Part shown: piece by piece, positions 17,941 to 28,988 of the stretch
Position numbering within the stretch: the first letter of the stretch is position 1
Layout of the letters: every line of letters begins with the position of its first letter
Source: G963668605 sp963793625
GTDB taxonomy: Bacteria; Acidobacteriota; Terriglobia; Bryobacterales; Bryobacteraceae
Direction of reading: 5' to 3'
Length of the DNA stretch: 64,000 nt
Assembly: GCA_963793625.1 (NCBI GenBank)
Contig: CAWCAT010000015.1
Span: 124,001-188,000, forward strand
Notes under the pieces: model-generated
What the model was told of the DNA's origin: nothing
Databases searched by the model: none
The model's input: the letters and a program-made list of their open reading frames with translations, nothing else
Program-made: the position numbers and the translations under genes

Positions 17941-19266
17941 ATGCAAACTAAGACGATAGGCAGACGTGGTTTTCTGGCAGGAACTTTTTCCGCAGGCCTC
18001 TTCAAGCCCGGCTCTGCACGGGCCGTGGAGTCGGGCTGGGAGAAAGTTCCGGCCATACTGTCGCGGATCGCAGTACCTCGCTTTCCGGCTAGAGAGTTTC
18101 CTATTACGAAATTTGGTGCAAAAGGAGACGGCACAACCGACTGTTCCGCAGCCCTTCGCGGCGCGATTGACGCCTGCTCCCGGGCCGGTGGTGGAACAGT
18201 GCGAGTCCCCAGCGGCCGGTTCCTGACGGGGCCCTTGCATCTCAAGAGCAACGTGCATCTTCGCCTGGATCAGGGCTCCACCTTGGTCTTTTCCTCCGAG
18301 CGGAGTAAATATCTTCCTGTTGTGTTCACGCGTTTCGAAGGCACCGAATGCATGAACTGGTCGCCGATGATCTACGCCTTTGAGCAGGAGAATATCGCGA
18401 TCACCGGAAGCGGAACGCTGGATGGGCAGGGCTCCGCATGGCGTGAGATGAACAAGGAGTCGGGTGCCGATAGAAAGCGCCTGCTGCAGCTGGCGGCCGA
18501 GGGCGTGCCCGTGCAACAGCGGGTCTTCGGCGAAGGTCACAACCTGCGCCCGAATTTCATTCAGTTGTACCGTTGCCGGAACTTGTGGCTGGAAGGCATC
18601 ACCTTGAAGAACAGTCCTATGTGGACCGTTCACTTAGTGCTGAGCCGGAATATCACGGCACGCAACATCACCATTGAGAGCATGGGCCCGAACAACGATG
18701 GGATCGATCCTGAGTCCTGCTCGGATGTTCTGATTGAAGACTGCAGATTTCACACGCAGGACGACGGGATTGCCATCAAGTCTGGACGGAATCACGATGG
18801 GCGCAGAATCAATGTGCCATCGGAGAACATTGTCATCCGCAATTGCCTGTTCGAAAACATCCACCGGAATCTCTTCGCCATCGGCAGCGAAGTGTCTGGT
18901 GGCGTGCGCAACGTCTTCATGGAAAAATGTAAGCTGTCGCATGGTCTCCGCGGCCTCTACATCAAGAGCAATATCGCCCGGGGTGGTGTTGTAGAAAACT
19001 TGTATTTCCGGGACCTCGAATTCGAGGACGTGAAGGAGGCATTCATCCGGATCGGCATGGATTACGGGAATGAGAAAGGCAATCTTCCGCCCGTATTTCG
19101 CAACTTCCATTTTGAAAACCTGCGTGGAAAACGCGCAAAGCTTGCTGTTGAGATCGTAGGCCTGCCGCAATCTCCAGTTGAGCAGGTAAGCTTTAGTAAA
19201 TGCGCGTTTGAAGAGGTCACTGGTCCTAACCGAATCGAACACGCCCGGGGGCTCAGGATTGAATGA
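17941..19266 (+). CDS. GH28 polygalacturonase-like glycoside hydrolase
   Basis: 441 aa from the ATG at 17941 (a GTG directly before it at 17938 is possible). A Tat leader RRGFLAGTFSAGLF precedes the right-handed beta-helix start FPITKFGAKGDGTTDCSAAL, typical of pectin-active GH28 enzymes. The catalytic aspartates lie in NNDGIDPES and DDGIAIKSGRN, matching the NTD and DD blocks of GH28; the substrate-binding lysine of the family is represented by GLYIKSN. The usual G-H-G motif is changed to IGSEVSGG. It follows the TonB receptor by 7 bp and overlaps the next gene by 4 bp, so it hydrolyses galacturonan or a related uronan for that uptake system. Confidence 0.88.
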   Translation: MQTKTIGRRGFLAGTFSAGLFKPGSARAVESGWEKVPAILSRIAVPRFPAREFPITKFGAKGDGTTDCSAALRGAIDACSRAGGGTVRVPSGRFLTGPLHLKSNVHLRLDQGSTLVFSSERSKYLPVVFTRFEGTECMNWSPMIYAFEQENIAITGSGTLDGQGSAWREMNKESGADRKRLLQLAAEGVPVQQRVFGEGHNLRPNFIQLYRCRNLWLEGITLKNSPMWTVHLVLSRNITARNITIESMGPNNDGIDPESCSDVLIEDCRFHTQDDGIAIKSGRNHDGRRINVPSENIVIRNCLFENIHRNLFAIGSEVSGGVRNVFMEKCKLSHGLRGLYIKSNIARGGVVENLYFRDLEFEDVKEAFIRIGMDYGNEKGNLPPVFRNFHFENLRGKRAKLAVEIVGLPQSPVEQVSFSKCAFEEVTGPNRIEHARGLRIE

Positions 19267-20832
19267 TTCAACGCCGCGATTTTATTAGGGGCATGGCGGC
19301 CGCGCCCGCCATCCAGCTTCAGGCCAAGCCGCTCGTCCCGCACCGCGCCTGGCAGTTCCACAAGCTTGACGTCCCCTACGTCCGGGAGACGATGAAGCTG
19401 GCCCGGAACTACGATGTCAACACGGTCGTGTTCTCGCACAGCATGATCGGTTACGCCTCTCAGCTGTTCGACGGCACGGACCGCGGCGCGAAACTCCGCC
19501 AATTGGCGAAAGACGCTCATTCGCAGAATTTGCGCGTATGGATCTGGGTTCGCGAATTCCAGGGTGTGCCCGCCGAATTTCTCAAGGACAAGGCCGTGCA
19601 ACTAGACCGTCCCGGTTTCTGGGACTGGCTCGAAAAGCGCTACGAGGGCGTGTTCAAGGACTACCCCGAGTTCGACGGCATCATCCTCACGTTTCACGAA
19701 ACCCAGTACAGGGTCTTCGACGCCAGACAGGTTCAATCGGCACTATCCATGCCGGACCGCTTCACGCGCATGATCGACACGATCGAGCGCGCCTGCGCCC
19801 GGCACGGGAAAGACTTCATTGTGCGATCGTTTCTCTACGAGCCTCAGGAACTCGCCTGGTTCAAGGAGGGATACGAGAAGACGGCGCGGCGCGTCATGAT
19901 CCAGACTAAGTGCGAACCGCATGACTGGGATCCGTTCTATCCGCATCATCCGCTGATCGGGGCCTTTCCCGGACGGCAGCAGATCGTGGAATTCGATTGC
20001 TCATCCGAATACACTGGCAAGAATCGCGTTCCGTACACCCAGCCGGAGTATTTTGAACATCGCTGGCGATACGACCTTTCAAAGGGTGTTGCGGGCTACA
20101 ACCTCAGGCTCGATCACGGGGGCTATGATGCGCTCAGCACACCGAATGAAATTAATATTTACGCCATGCATCGGTTCACCCGGGAACCCGGCGTGCGCGC
20201 CGCAACCGTGTGGAAGGATTGGACAGTGGCGCACTACGGCCAACAAGCCGCGACCGAAATAGAGAAGGCGCTCAAGCCAACGTTTGACATAGTCAACAAA
20301 TCCTTCTTCGCCCTGGAAATTCTGGATTACCGATCATTCCCGGTTACCGGATTACAAGTACGCTGATGGACATATCCGGTCGCGCACGCTCGCCAAATGG
20401 TTTCCTGATGAGCCGCAATACAAGCTGATGGAACAGCGCCTGACGAAGCCGGACCCGGAGCTTCTGGAAGCCATTCTGGCTGAAAAGGACGATGCCGTCG
20501 CGCAAGCAGGTAAGTGCCTGCAGCATCTTTCCAAGGCAAAGCCCGCACTCAGGGCCGCACAATTCGACGACCTCTACTGGCGTCTCGATCTGTTGCGTCG
20601 CGCCGCCAATCTCTGGAGATCGCATGCCGAGGGCTTTTTCGGGCTGAAAGTACTGATGGCGGGCCACACTGTTCCAGGACTTCGCAAGCGCGTCGAGCGG
20701 GCGCTCACTGCGCTTGAATTCCAAGCCGAGGAGAGCGCCGCCGACCCAAAAATCGGCGTCCTGCCTCCAGCATCCGAAAAAGAAATCCGGGTCGTCGTCG
20801 AAGATCTTCGCAAGCGCCTCGCCGCAATCTGA
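19263..20832 (+). CDS. Secreted TIM-barrel-like protein of unknown function (one frame break)
   Basis: About 520 aa in total. The first part runs from the ATG at 19263, overlapping the GH28 stop (ATGA), with an RR leader (MIQRRDFIRGMAAAPAIQ). Sequence such as YDVNTVVFSHSMIGY, LRVWIWVREFQG, FDGIILTFHETQYRVFD, FIVRSFLYEPQELAWF and VEFDCSSEY looks like the strands of a TIM-barrel glycosidase, reminiscent of alpha-glucuronidases. Near 20335-20350 the frame shifts; the C-terminal helical part continues as LPDYKYADGHIRSRTLAKWF to LRKRLAAI at 20832. The operon position with GH28 suggests a role on uronic-acid oligosaccharides. No family assigned. Confidence 0.7.
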
Positions 20833-20971
20833 CCATCAGACCGGCAGCAAACCCCGGATGGAACTGACCTTTGCCGCTCCCGTACAGAAAAAGCGGAGCG
20901 AAGCTGATCGAGACGGGCTGAAGTGTCGCCACGATCCAGACCAGCGGCGAACGACTTAGTTTTTGCCACAA

Positions 20972-21838
20972 CTATTCTAAGCGGCGATTTTGAACGATGC
21001 CGCGTACGGCCCAGGCACGCGCGGGCAGTAAGAAAGGCGCGTCTTCGCCCTTTATAGCCAGTCGGTGCTTAACCTCTTCACGCAAGGTTTGCCGGCGGTC
21101 GCACGACTTACGAAGGTAAGAGCCGGATGGCCCCTGGCCGAGAAGGAATGGGTCCCAGTAATCCGCAAAGGACTCAAACTGCATAATAATGTCTAGCGGT
21201 CGTTCCTCAACACGCGCCAGCCCGCTCTGTTTCCATAATTCTCCCAGCTCACCGGCGCGGCATAGCGGCATGTGCAACTGATCAAGCTTCCCAGCCGCTG
21301 GATCGCTGGCTACGGTGGCATCCCAGAAGCCCCGGAGCATTCTCATCCCTGCGCCATAGTCCCAAACGGCTGCTGAGATGCAGCCCCCCGGCTTGGTCAC
21401 TCGAATCACCTCGCGTAGCGCCTTCTTCGTGTCGGGAATGTAGTTGAATACAAGCAGCGAAAGACTGTTCTCAAAAGACGCGTCGGAAAACCGCAGATTT
21501 TGGGCGTCGCCTGGCTGAAATCTTGCCCGGTCCGGAAAGGGGTTCCTACTTTCTGCGTAGGCGACGTACTCTTTCGACGGATCGATCCCCACAACTTGGC
21601 AATGTCGTCTTAGTTTGGCAATCGAAAACGCCAGGGCTCCGGTGCCTGAACCGACGTCAAGCACCGTCCCGTATCAGAAACATTGGTGAAATCCACGAGA
21701 AGGGGTGCGAGCTAGGCGACTCCATCGCCCCATAAATCGTTCGTAGGCTTCGGCATCCCCGAACATCTGAGAACTCCCCTGCTGGCCGCCAAGGGCAGGC
21801 ACGACAAGGACCGCGAGGGCTCCTCTGCGCGACATCAT
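20972..21838 (-). pseudogene. Class I SAM-dependent methyltransferase, two compensating frame breaks
   Basis: Reverse-strand gene from the ATG at 21838 (MMSRRGALAVLVVPALGG). The text MFGDAEAYERFMGRWSRLA, then VLDVGSGTGALAFSIAKL (motif I, SAM binding), VVGIDPSKEYV (motif II) and FENSLSLLVFNYIPDTKKAL with RVTKPGG (post-motifs) is that of ubiquinone/menaquinone-type methyltransferases. Between 21665 and 21725 the frame leaves and returns, passing through PLLVDFTNVSDTG. About 285 aa when joined. The hydrophobic first 20 residues are odd for a cytosolic enzyme, so the real start may be the internal ATG of MFGDAEAYERF. Substrate unknown. Confidence 0.75.
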
Positions 21839-21905
21839 ACCTTCAGTTTAGCTCCCCCCTTAGGGAACCCACAGCCTCACGCCGGACTCTAAGTGATTAG
21901 CAAGC

Positions 21906-24146
21906 ATGATGCGATTACTTCCAACGTGGCTCTTCATAACGGCTGCCTTCGCGCAGCAAACCCAGCCCGCAACGTGGACCGAACTTCAGTCCAAAAACCC
22001 TCCCGGATTGGAGTTCTCGATTCCAATTAGTCGAACCTCACCCTACCACGAAGGGGAGCTGATTCGCGCCCGGATCCGGTTTCCGCGACGAATGTTGCAC
22101 CCCAACTCAGCCGCGTCAGGAGCTTTGGCAATTCGGCGGTTTCCTGCTCGATCCCGCTCGAAACTGCGGTTCCACAGCTTCGCCGTGCCATCAGTCCATG
22201 ACCCTGTGATTTGATAAGTCCGATCCCATGCTCCGTTTCGGAGAGAAGTCCGACCCGCTCACGGTTTCCCTGAATAACTATCTTCCTGCCCTGCGGCCGG
22301 GGCGCTACCGGGCAGCGATGCTCGCCCGCAAGCTCGTCTTGACCTACAGGCAGCGATGTCAGCCAGTTACTGGAACGCTGACCCGCCCCAATATGCCGTC
22401 TCCAACGTTGTGGATATCGAAGTGATCGCCGCAACGGAGCCGTGGATCAAGCAGACTATTGCTAACGCCACAGCAATTCTGGGCGGCCCCTCAGCCCAAC
22501 ACCGTGTCACACGAAGAGCGGCGGATTGCTGCGGAGCGGTTGCGCTATCTGGATGTGCCGGCCGCATGGACCGCCTCCCTTACGCTTTTGCCTGCGGAGG
22601 AATACACTCTACTGCGAGGGCTCGCCGCAACCCGCGAACCTATGCGGGTTTGTGAGTTGATGAGGACAGCAATTCCGGCGTCCGCGCCAGGCCGTGTCGT
22701 CTTATTTACTTGTATGCCATGGCCCAAACCTGTGCGCGAGCGAACCTGCCTCCGGCTCCGCCTTATGTACCGCCGCCGCCGGGCCAGAAGCCGCCAGAGC
22801 CCACTGCGGAACAACAGCGCTATTGGAAGCAGCACCGCGAGTATCAGCAAGGCCTGACCGGGCAGGCAATCGCCGGGCTTGCCGCGAGCATCTCCCAAAA
22901 ACAAGGCGAGGCGAAGGCCATCGCATTCCAGACTCTGATGGAACACGTGCGACAACTCCGCAATAACGAGCCCCGTCAGCCATTGCCCGCATGGCTCCCA
23001 GCCGTGAAGCAGGAATTCGCGAAATCATACGCCGGAATCGAGGGCTGGCGCCAGCGCCAGTTACTCGGGCTTTACGCGAGCACGTTACGCTCTCCTGATA
23101 TGATCCCGTTGCTGGAATCGGTGCTGGACTCCTGGAAACCCGGTGATTACTACGAATCCCCGCGCGAAGCGCTCCAGAACCTGTACGCCATCGATCCGGC
23201 GCGCGCTCAATCACGTATCGTTGCGGAGTTGGCAAAAGAGCGGACCTGGTTGGATACGCCTCAACTCGAACTGCTGCCTCCAGGCGCCGCGCGCATACCG
23301 GATAACGCGTTGATCGAATCGCTAGCCGCGGCTCAGCGGCCAGGCGGTTGGAGTCCGCAACTGAGAATGGCTGCGCTTGCGAAATATGCCAGTCCCAAAG
23401 CCTTGCCTCGTATCAAAGCAATCTACGAATCTCAGCAGGATTCCTGCCAGCCCGAACTGATGGCGTACTTCCTGCGCGTTGACCCGGCATACGCCGATCG
23501 AGTGTTTCACAGCCATCCGTGGAACATGCTCTCAGCGCCGCCTCACTGTACGGTGCAGTACTTCGAGCGCACGCCGCGCATTGCCATGGGGCCGGTGCTG
23601 GAGCGTTACATGACGGCATACCTGATGCATGGCGACGTGCTTGTGAAGAAGACCGCGGCACGGTCCTTGGGGCGATTCGGGTCACCCGCCGCGGTCGCGC
23701 CTTTGTGGGATGCTCTCCGCTATTTCCACAACTATTGGAAAGGCAAGCAAGCGGAATTGACTCAGAATGGCGAAGGGGTATACCTGGAAGTCGAATTGCG
23801 AAATGCGATCGCGCGTGGAAAGCATTGGCTTACCACCGAGACCGATCTGAGAACCATCGAATCCCTGTGCATCTCGGAGCGGTGCCTTTACGAGACACAG
23901 CAGGACCTCCGCGCCTGGCAGAAGCCTCTCACCATCGAAGTAAGCTCAGGGTCCAGAAGAGTGGCGCAGTATCACTCAATGGAATCGATCGACGCCCTGG
24001 AAGAGAAGCTCGGGCAATTTCCGAGAGGAACTCAGTTTCAATTAACCGCGTACGGCGAAGGTGCCGAGGCCACCGCCCGAATTCAGAATTACGCTGCTGC
24101 CCACGGCCTGATTGTTGTTCAGAAAAGATACTTGACGCCGAACTGA
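21906..24146 (+). pseudogene. Secreted helical-repeat protein of unknown function, N-terminal third frame-broken
   Basis: About 745 aa when joined. A signal peptide MMRLLPTWLFITAAFAQQTQ opens the gene; the first 800 bp change frame about five times (near 22110, 22220, 22350, 22480, 22700) while still reading as protein: FGGFLLDPARNCG, SLNNYLPALRPGRYRAAMLA, YAVSNVVDIEVIAAT, LPAEEYTLL. From 22710 it is open to the stop at 24146: a proline-rich linker, then alternating helices (KEFAKSYAGIEGWRQRQLLG, LRMAALAKYASPKALPRIKA, KKTAARSLGRFGSPAAVAPL) like HEAT repeats. The last codons overlap the convergent receptor gene by 28 bp. Role unknown. Confidence 0.7.
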
Positions 24147-27100
24147 ATCAGCCGAGGCGCAACCGCAGTCTGCGTAATGACTCCGAAGCTCGCTGTCCGC
24201 AACGTGGTCCCCGGAATGGCGAACTGCGGGTGATTCATCGCGTTATAAAACTCCACGCGGAAAGCGAGTTCAGCGCCTTCACGAATTCCACCGACGCGCG
24301 CGCGTTTGCCGAGCGAGAAGTCGGAGTTCACTTGTCCAGGTCCATTCATGATGCTCTGGCCCGCGGTGCCGTAGCCCGCCGATCCGTCGGAGCCCACCAC
24401 CGCCGGCGAGCAGATGGCCGATGTGTTGATCCAGCGATCCAGCCGCTTGGACACGCTGCCGTCACTCGCGAGCGATGCATAGGTCGCGCCCGGACACATC
24501 GTAATTGTTGAGGTTGCGGCGCGGCCGTACACAGTCCCGCCGTTCGGATCGGTGAGCGTCATCGGCAGCCCACTCTGCACAAGCACGATACCCGTCAACG
24601 ACCAGCCCTGCGTCAGCGCGCGTTGCAGTCGCGTGGTGCCCGCCGGTAATTGGAGCTGATAGTCGAAGTTCATGATCAGCCGGTGCGTACGGTCGAACGC
24701 TGCGCGCGCCTTGGCGAGCGTCAGGTCATTCTGATTGTTCAACACCGTCACATTGTTCTCGGATTTCGAGAACGTGTACGCAGCCTGAAAAGTAAGCCCC
24801 TTCGACATCTGCTTGCGCAGGGTGGCCTGCATGCTGTTGTACCAGGACGCACCCGCGAACTCGCTGGTCACGAGCGCGGTCTGCGTCTCGCCGAGCACGG
24901 GAACGCGCTGCGCGGAATTTGCTGACGTATTCGTCACGATGCAGTGCGAGGCCACGCCGTCATAGCCGCAATTCAACGGTTGAGCCGCAGACGCCAGCAG
25001 CGGTTGGTTCATGCCGCGGCGAGAGCAGCAACGAGTTGCCATGCGAGCCCACATACCCGAGATCCAGCGACAGATTGCGCAACAGCCGCATCTTTGTCGT
25101 CAGGTTCCATTGCTGCAGCCGCGGAATCTTGTATTCGGGCCCGGCCACGCGGTCCGATAACTGCGAGGTCAGCGTCCGCGGCACATACCCCAGCGTCGTT
25201 GTGGGAAACGGTTTTGCAAACGTGGAAAGATTGTTGCTCGAATCGGAGTTCGTGAATCCCTGCGCGAACGGCACTGACGTGAACAGCGGAGCGGTCGCGG
25301 CGTTTCCGCTCCACGTCGGGTTTTGGAAGAACACGCCGTAAGCGCCGCCGACCACAATACGCCCGCTCGAGCCGAACGGTTGCCAGGCGAAACCCAGGCG
25401 CGGCGCGAACTTGTCATGCGGAGCGCCGTTCTCGTAGTAGCTCTTCGATGAGCGCACGACGACGCCTGCCGGCGCCGGTCCGAACGCCTTGTCCGTGTAC
25501 GGATTAATCAACTCCGGATCGTAATTCGCAGCCACTGTGTTACCGATGAGTGTTCCACCTGCGGGTGGCATCGCCGTACCGCGCAGCAGCGCCAGCGACG
25601 CATTTCCAATCGTGCCGGATTCATCGAGCGACGGACCGATGTACTCCCAGCGCAGGCCGAGGTTAGCTGTGAACCTCGTGCTCACTTTGATGTCGTCCTG
25701 CACGAAAGCCGCGCCATAATACCGGCGATAGCGATACTCCACCTCGCCGTTCGGGCCCACACCTTCGTTGGCCTGCACGGACTGGATGTTGCTGCGCCCG
25801 GTGGGGCTCAGGTTCTCGGCGGCGCTCAGCCCGACCAGAAAATCCTCGAACGTCTGAAACGTGATCTTTCCGCGCGCGCCGCCTGTGTCCGCGCGCCCGT
25901 TGTACTGGTTGAGGAAGAAACCGCCGCCGCGCAGGCGCTGCTTGCCATGGACCCACGATAAATTATTGCCCAGCGAGAAAGTGCGCGTCTGAAAGTGGTT
26001 GTCGTTGGGAAGTGAGCCGAATAGCACGGAACGAACCCATCGGTCCCAGCACGGTGATCTCCGGAGGCTTCGGGAACAGCGGATCGACTGCCGTCATACC
26101 CACTGACGACGCGTCCGGCGCGCCGACGTTGTTGGTGTCTGAGCGATTGCGCGTGAACGTCACCACCGCTTCGTTCACAGTGTTCGCGCTCACCTTGCGT
26201 GTTGAGCCGCAGACTCGTCGCCACATCGGTGGCCGACAGCGCCTGGGGCGATCCAAAGCCGGGCACAATCGGAGCACCCGGGTAGCCGCCCGGCGAGCCA
26301 AAGGTGCGTAACTGGTTCACTGTAGCCGCGAACACACGCCCGGAGAGTGTATTCCCCGGCGACATCAGGTAATCGCCGTTGCCCAGATAATGATGCTCTT
26401 TGTAAGTGGACGGCATGCTGTAAGATGAGAACCCGAGTCCGGCATTCGATCCGCTCGAGACCATCGTCTGCGGCGTAGGGATCATATACCGGCCATCGCT
26501 GCCCTTCATCTGCAGCAGGCGCAGCGCAACAGGATTGATCGACGTCGTGGTGTTACTGTTCTGATTATTGCAGTCAAGCTGTCTGCCGCCGGCGTAGGTT
26601 TGATAGCGGGAGTCGCTGGCGTGATTGCCCGGGCAGAATTGCCCTGCAAGCGTTGCCGCCGAGCGGTCATCCGTCAACCCCGGCAAAATCAGATTCGACA
26701 CCGAAGTGTTATCCAGTCCGTTAACCTGACGCGTGCCCTGATAGGACGCGAAGAAGAATAGCTTGTTGCGTTTCACCGGACCGCCGCCGGTCGCTCCGAA
26801 CTGGTTCTGCTTCAGGTTCGGCTTCGGCTGTCCGGTCGCATTGCGGAAGAACGCATTGGCGTTGAATACGTCGTTGCGCAGGAACTCCCACATGTTGCCG
26901 TGGAAGCTGTTCTCACCGCGTTTCGTCATCAGGTTCGTGTTGGGAACCATCGCGCCAAACATCGCATCGTTCTGCGAAGTCTGAATCTTGAATTCGGAGA
27001 TCGCATCGGGATTCGGCACCGTGCTTGGCGCATACGCTCCGTCAACGGTGTAGCCACCGGCGGTCGTGTTGCCGTTTACGTTGACACTCGGCGTGCCGCG

Positions 27101-27613
27101 CCCGAGCGTGCCCGCGTTGTTCACGCTAGCCACCGAGCCGGACGACATCGACAGCACCTGCGTGAAGTTACGCGTGTTGAGCGGCACTGCCGTAATCGTC
27201 TTCTGATCCACCAGCGTGCCGGTTGACGGCGCTACTGCGCGCAAGTGACACGGACACTCTACTGTCACGGCGGGGTCGCCGGGTTCGAGCACCGTTTCGA
27301 GCACCGGAACTTCGGAGGCATTCAGCGTCAACTGCGCCATGCGCGCCGTCTTGAAGCCCTCGCGCGCAAACTCGACCCGATAAGTCCCCGGCGGTAGCAG
27401 CGAAAACCGGAACGCTCCGCTCGCGTCCGTCTTGGCGGCATGCCGCTCCTCCGTCGCAGCGTTCAACAGCTTGACAGTTACATCCGCCATCCGCTGACCG
27501 GCTGTGTCCGTTATCGAACCTTCAAGGGCGCCAGCCGCGGCCGACTGCCCATATGCCGGTAGCGAGCCGGCCGCAAAGACAATTAGTGCAATTATGCGAA
27601 TGGAAAAAGACAC
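24119..27613 (-). pseudogene. TonB-dependent receptor, Oar-like, three frame breaks
   Basis: Reverse-strand outer-membrane receptor of about 1,160 aa. I place the start at the GTG at 27613 (GGAG nine bases upstream; leader IRIIALIVFAAGSLPAYG); the open frame extends further upstream but across the promoter. Carboxypeptidase-like domain ALEGSITDTAGQRMADVTVK, plug (VPLNTRNFTQVLSMSSG, then the VDGAYAPST block), barrel, and the terminal strand RLIQFGVKYLF. Breaks occur near 26200, 26035 and 25020. Its promoter carries a box shared with the GH27 gene and was invaded by an insertion element. The 3' end overlaps the convergent gene by 28 bp. Confidence 0.88.
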
Positions 27614-27638
27614 GAGTGTGGACTCCGGGGATAAATTA

Positions 27639-27658
27639 GATTCTATCACCCGGAACTC
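27639..27658 (-). promoter_or_regulatory. Promoter box shared with the GH27 gene (extended -10)
   Basis: The plus-strand text GATTCTATCACCCGGAACTC is identical in 19 of 20 positions to 38803-38822. Read on the minus strand it ends in TG-A-TAGAAT, an extended -10 (TAGAAT at 27645-27640), about 27 bp before the GTG at 27613. Conservation extends upstream through GGAGTTCCGGG, where no good -35 hexamer exists, suggesting an activator or alternative sigma site. Confidence 0.6.
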
Positions 27659-27666
27659 CGTTAACC
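27650..27666. repeat. Left 17-bp target-site duplication of the insertion element
   Basis: CCGGAACTCCGTTAACC at 27650-27666 is repeated exactly at 28989-29005, directly outside the element ends. The copy overlaps the conserved promoter box, so the element integrated just upstream of the -10 of the TonB receptor gene. Confidence 0.75.
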
Positions 27667-28988
27667 TGTTGCGCGTTTTTGATAATGTCCCCAATAGCGT
27701 TCATTAGAAATGTCCCCTAAGCCGAAGGCCTCCTTAGGAGGCCGTATTGGGGAGAACAGCGATGAGCGAGCGGGAGTTGCGGCGAGCGGCGGTGCTGGCG
27801 CAGGTAAAGAGCGGGGCCTGGACGCTCGTGGAAGCGGCTCGCCAAAGCAAGCGATTGTGGAAGCGCTACCAGAAGCACGGCGCGGCGGGATTGGTGCATG
27901 GCAGCGCCGGGCGAGCGTCCAATCGAGTCAAGCCCAAGAAACTCCGCACGAAGGTAGTATGGCTGATCCGCCAGAAGTATTCCGGCGAGGTTGGCGGAAC
28001 GGTTTGGGCCGACGCTGGCGGCCGAGCACCTGGCCAGCGAAGACCAGATCGAACTGTCGGCCAGCACGGTTAGGCGATGGATGTTGGTAGAAGGATTATG
28101 GAGCCGCGCCAGAAAGGTGCGCCAGCATCGGCAAAGAAGAGCGCGGCGCGAGCACTTCGGCGAACTGGTGCAGCTCGACGGAAGCTTCCATGAATGGCTG
28201 GAGGGCCGCGGGCTGCGTGGGTGTTGCGGGCCTGGATGGAGAAGTACGGCGTGCCGCGAGCGCTCTACACGGATTGGAAAAACGTGTACGTGCGGGAACC
28301 CACGGCGAAAGAGCTACTGCACGGAAGCGCTCTGACGCAGTTTGGACGCATGTGCGAGCGGCTGGGGATTAAGATCATGCGGCCGGTTCGCCCGAGGCCA
28401 AGGGCCGCGTGGAGCGCAATCACGGCACGCATCAGGACCGCTTGGTGAAGAAGCTGCGACGCAAAAAGATCGCGACGCATCAGGCGGTGAATCAATATCT
28501 GGAGCAGGACTAGTGCGACGATCACAACCGGCGCTTCGCCGTCGATGCTACCTCAGAGGTGGACTATCATCTGCCCATGCCGGGAGCCAAACAAGGTAAC
28601 GGTGTGCGAGTGGGAAGACGGGACGATGGAGATTCATTACCGGGGGCGGAAGCTGACGCACCATGAGATTGAGGAACGGCCGCGGAAGCCGGGAGTGGTC
28701 GCTGCGAAACGGCGGAGGCCGTTGACGCCCGCTGCGGCACACATGCCGGATCACCCGTGGCGGAGAAGCTATCAAGACATGAAAGCGGTGGGTTCACCCA
28801 GGGCCGCCGAAGGCGCGCGGATTTCCGTGGCCTCGGTCTCCGCTCCGCCCTAAGCGCTCGGCCTAAAGGCCTCGCAGGGCTCCGCTCCGGCCGAGGCCAC
28901 GGAAATCCAACTGGGTACTAAGAGAAGAACTGCATGGGGGACACTTCTAATGAACGGAGTATGGGGACATTTCTAAAGACCGTTGACA
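27667..28988 (+). mobile_element. Decayed insertion sequence, IS1202/ISNCY-type (about 1.32 kb)
   Basis: The element starts and ends with TGT and has imperfect terminal inverted repeats: AATGTCCCC occurs at 27684 and 27709 on the left, and its complement GGGGACATT at 28963-28971 with GGGGACACTT at 28937 on the right, spaced alike and joined by the shared GTTCATTAGAA (27699-27709). It is flanked by 17-bp direct repeats. Long target duplications of this size and TGT ends fit the IS1202 family (ISTde1-like group), once filed under ISNCY; this is from family knowledge, not a search. The single transposase gene inside is broken. Confidence 0.7.
27762..28853 (+). pseudogene. ISNCY/IS1202-type DDE transposase, frame-broken with internal deletions
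   Basis: Begins MSERELRRAAVLAQVKSG behind a GGGGAG ribosome site. It carries a helix-turn-helix region cut short by a small deletion (LVEAARQSKRLWKRYQKHGA lacks the usual middle of the helix), then in other frames LAAEHLASEDQIELSASTVR, FGELVQLDGSFHEW (first catalytic Asp), a gap of roughly 30 residues, YGVPRALYTDWKNVYV (second Asp), RVERNHGTHQDRLVKKLRRK (Glu), an in-frame stop near 28511, and the C-terminal VCEWEDGTMEIHYRGRKL. All three catalytic acids survive but no continuous protein can be made, so it cannot move on its own. Confidence 0.8.

Noticed and set aside
20833..20971. A short minus-strand reading (SISFAPLFLYGSGKGQFHPG) that looks protein-like
   Set aside because: Too short, runs into the convergent gene, and has no start context or known family; could be chance.
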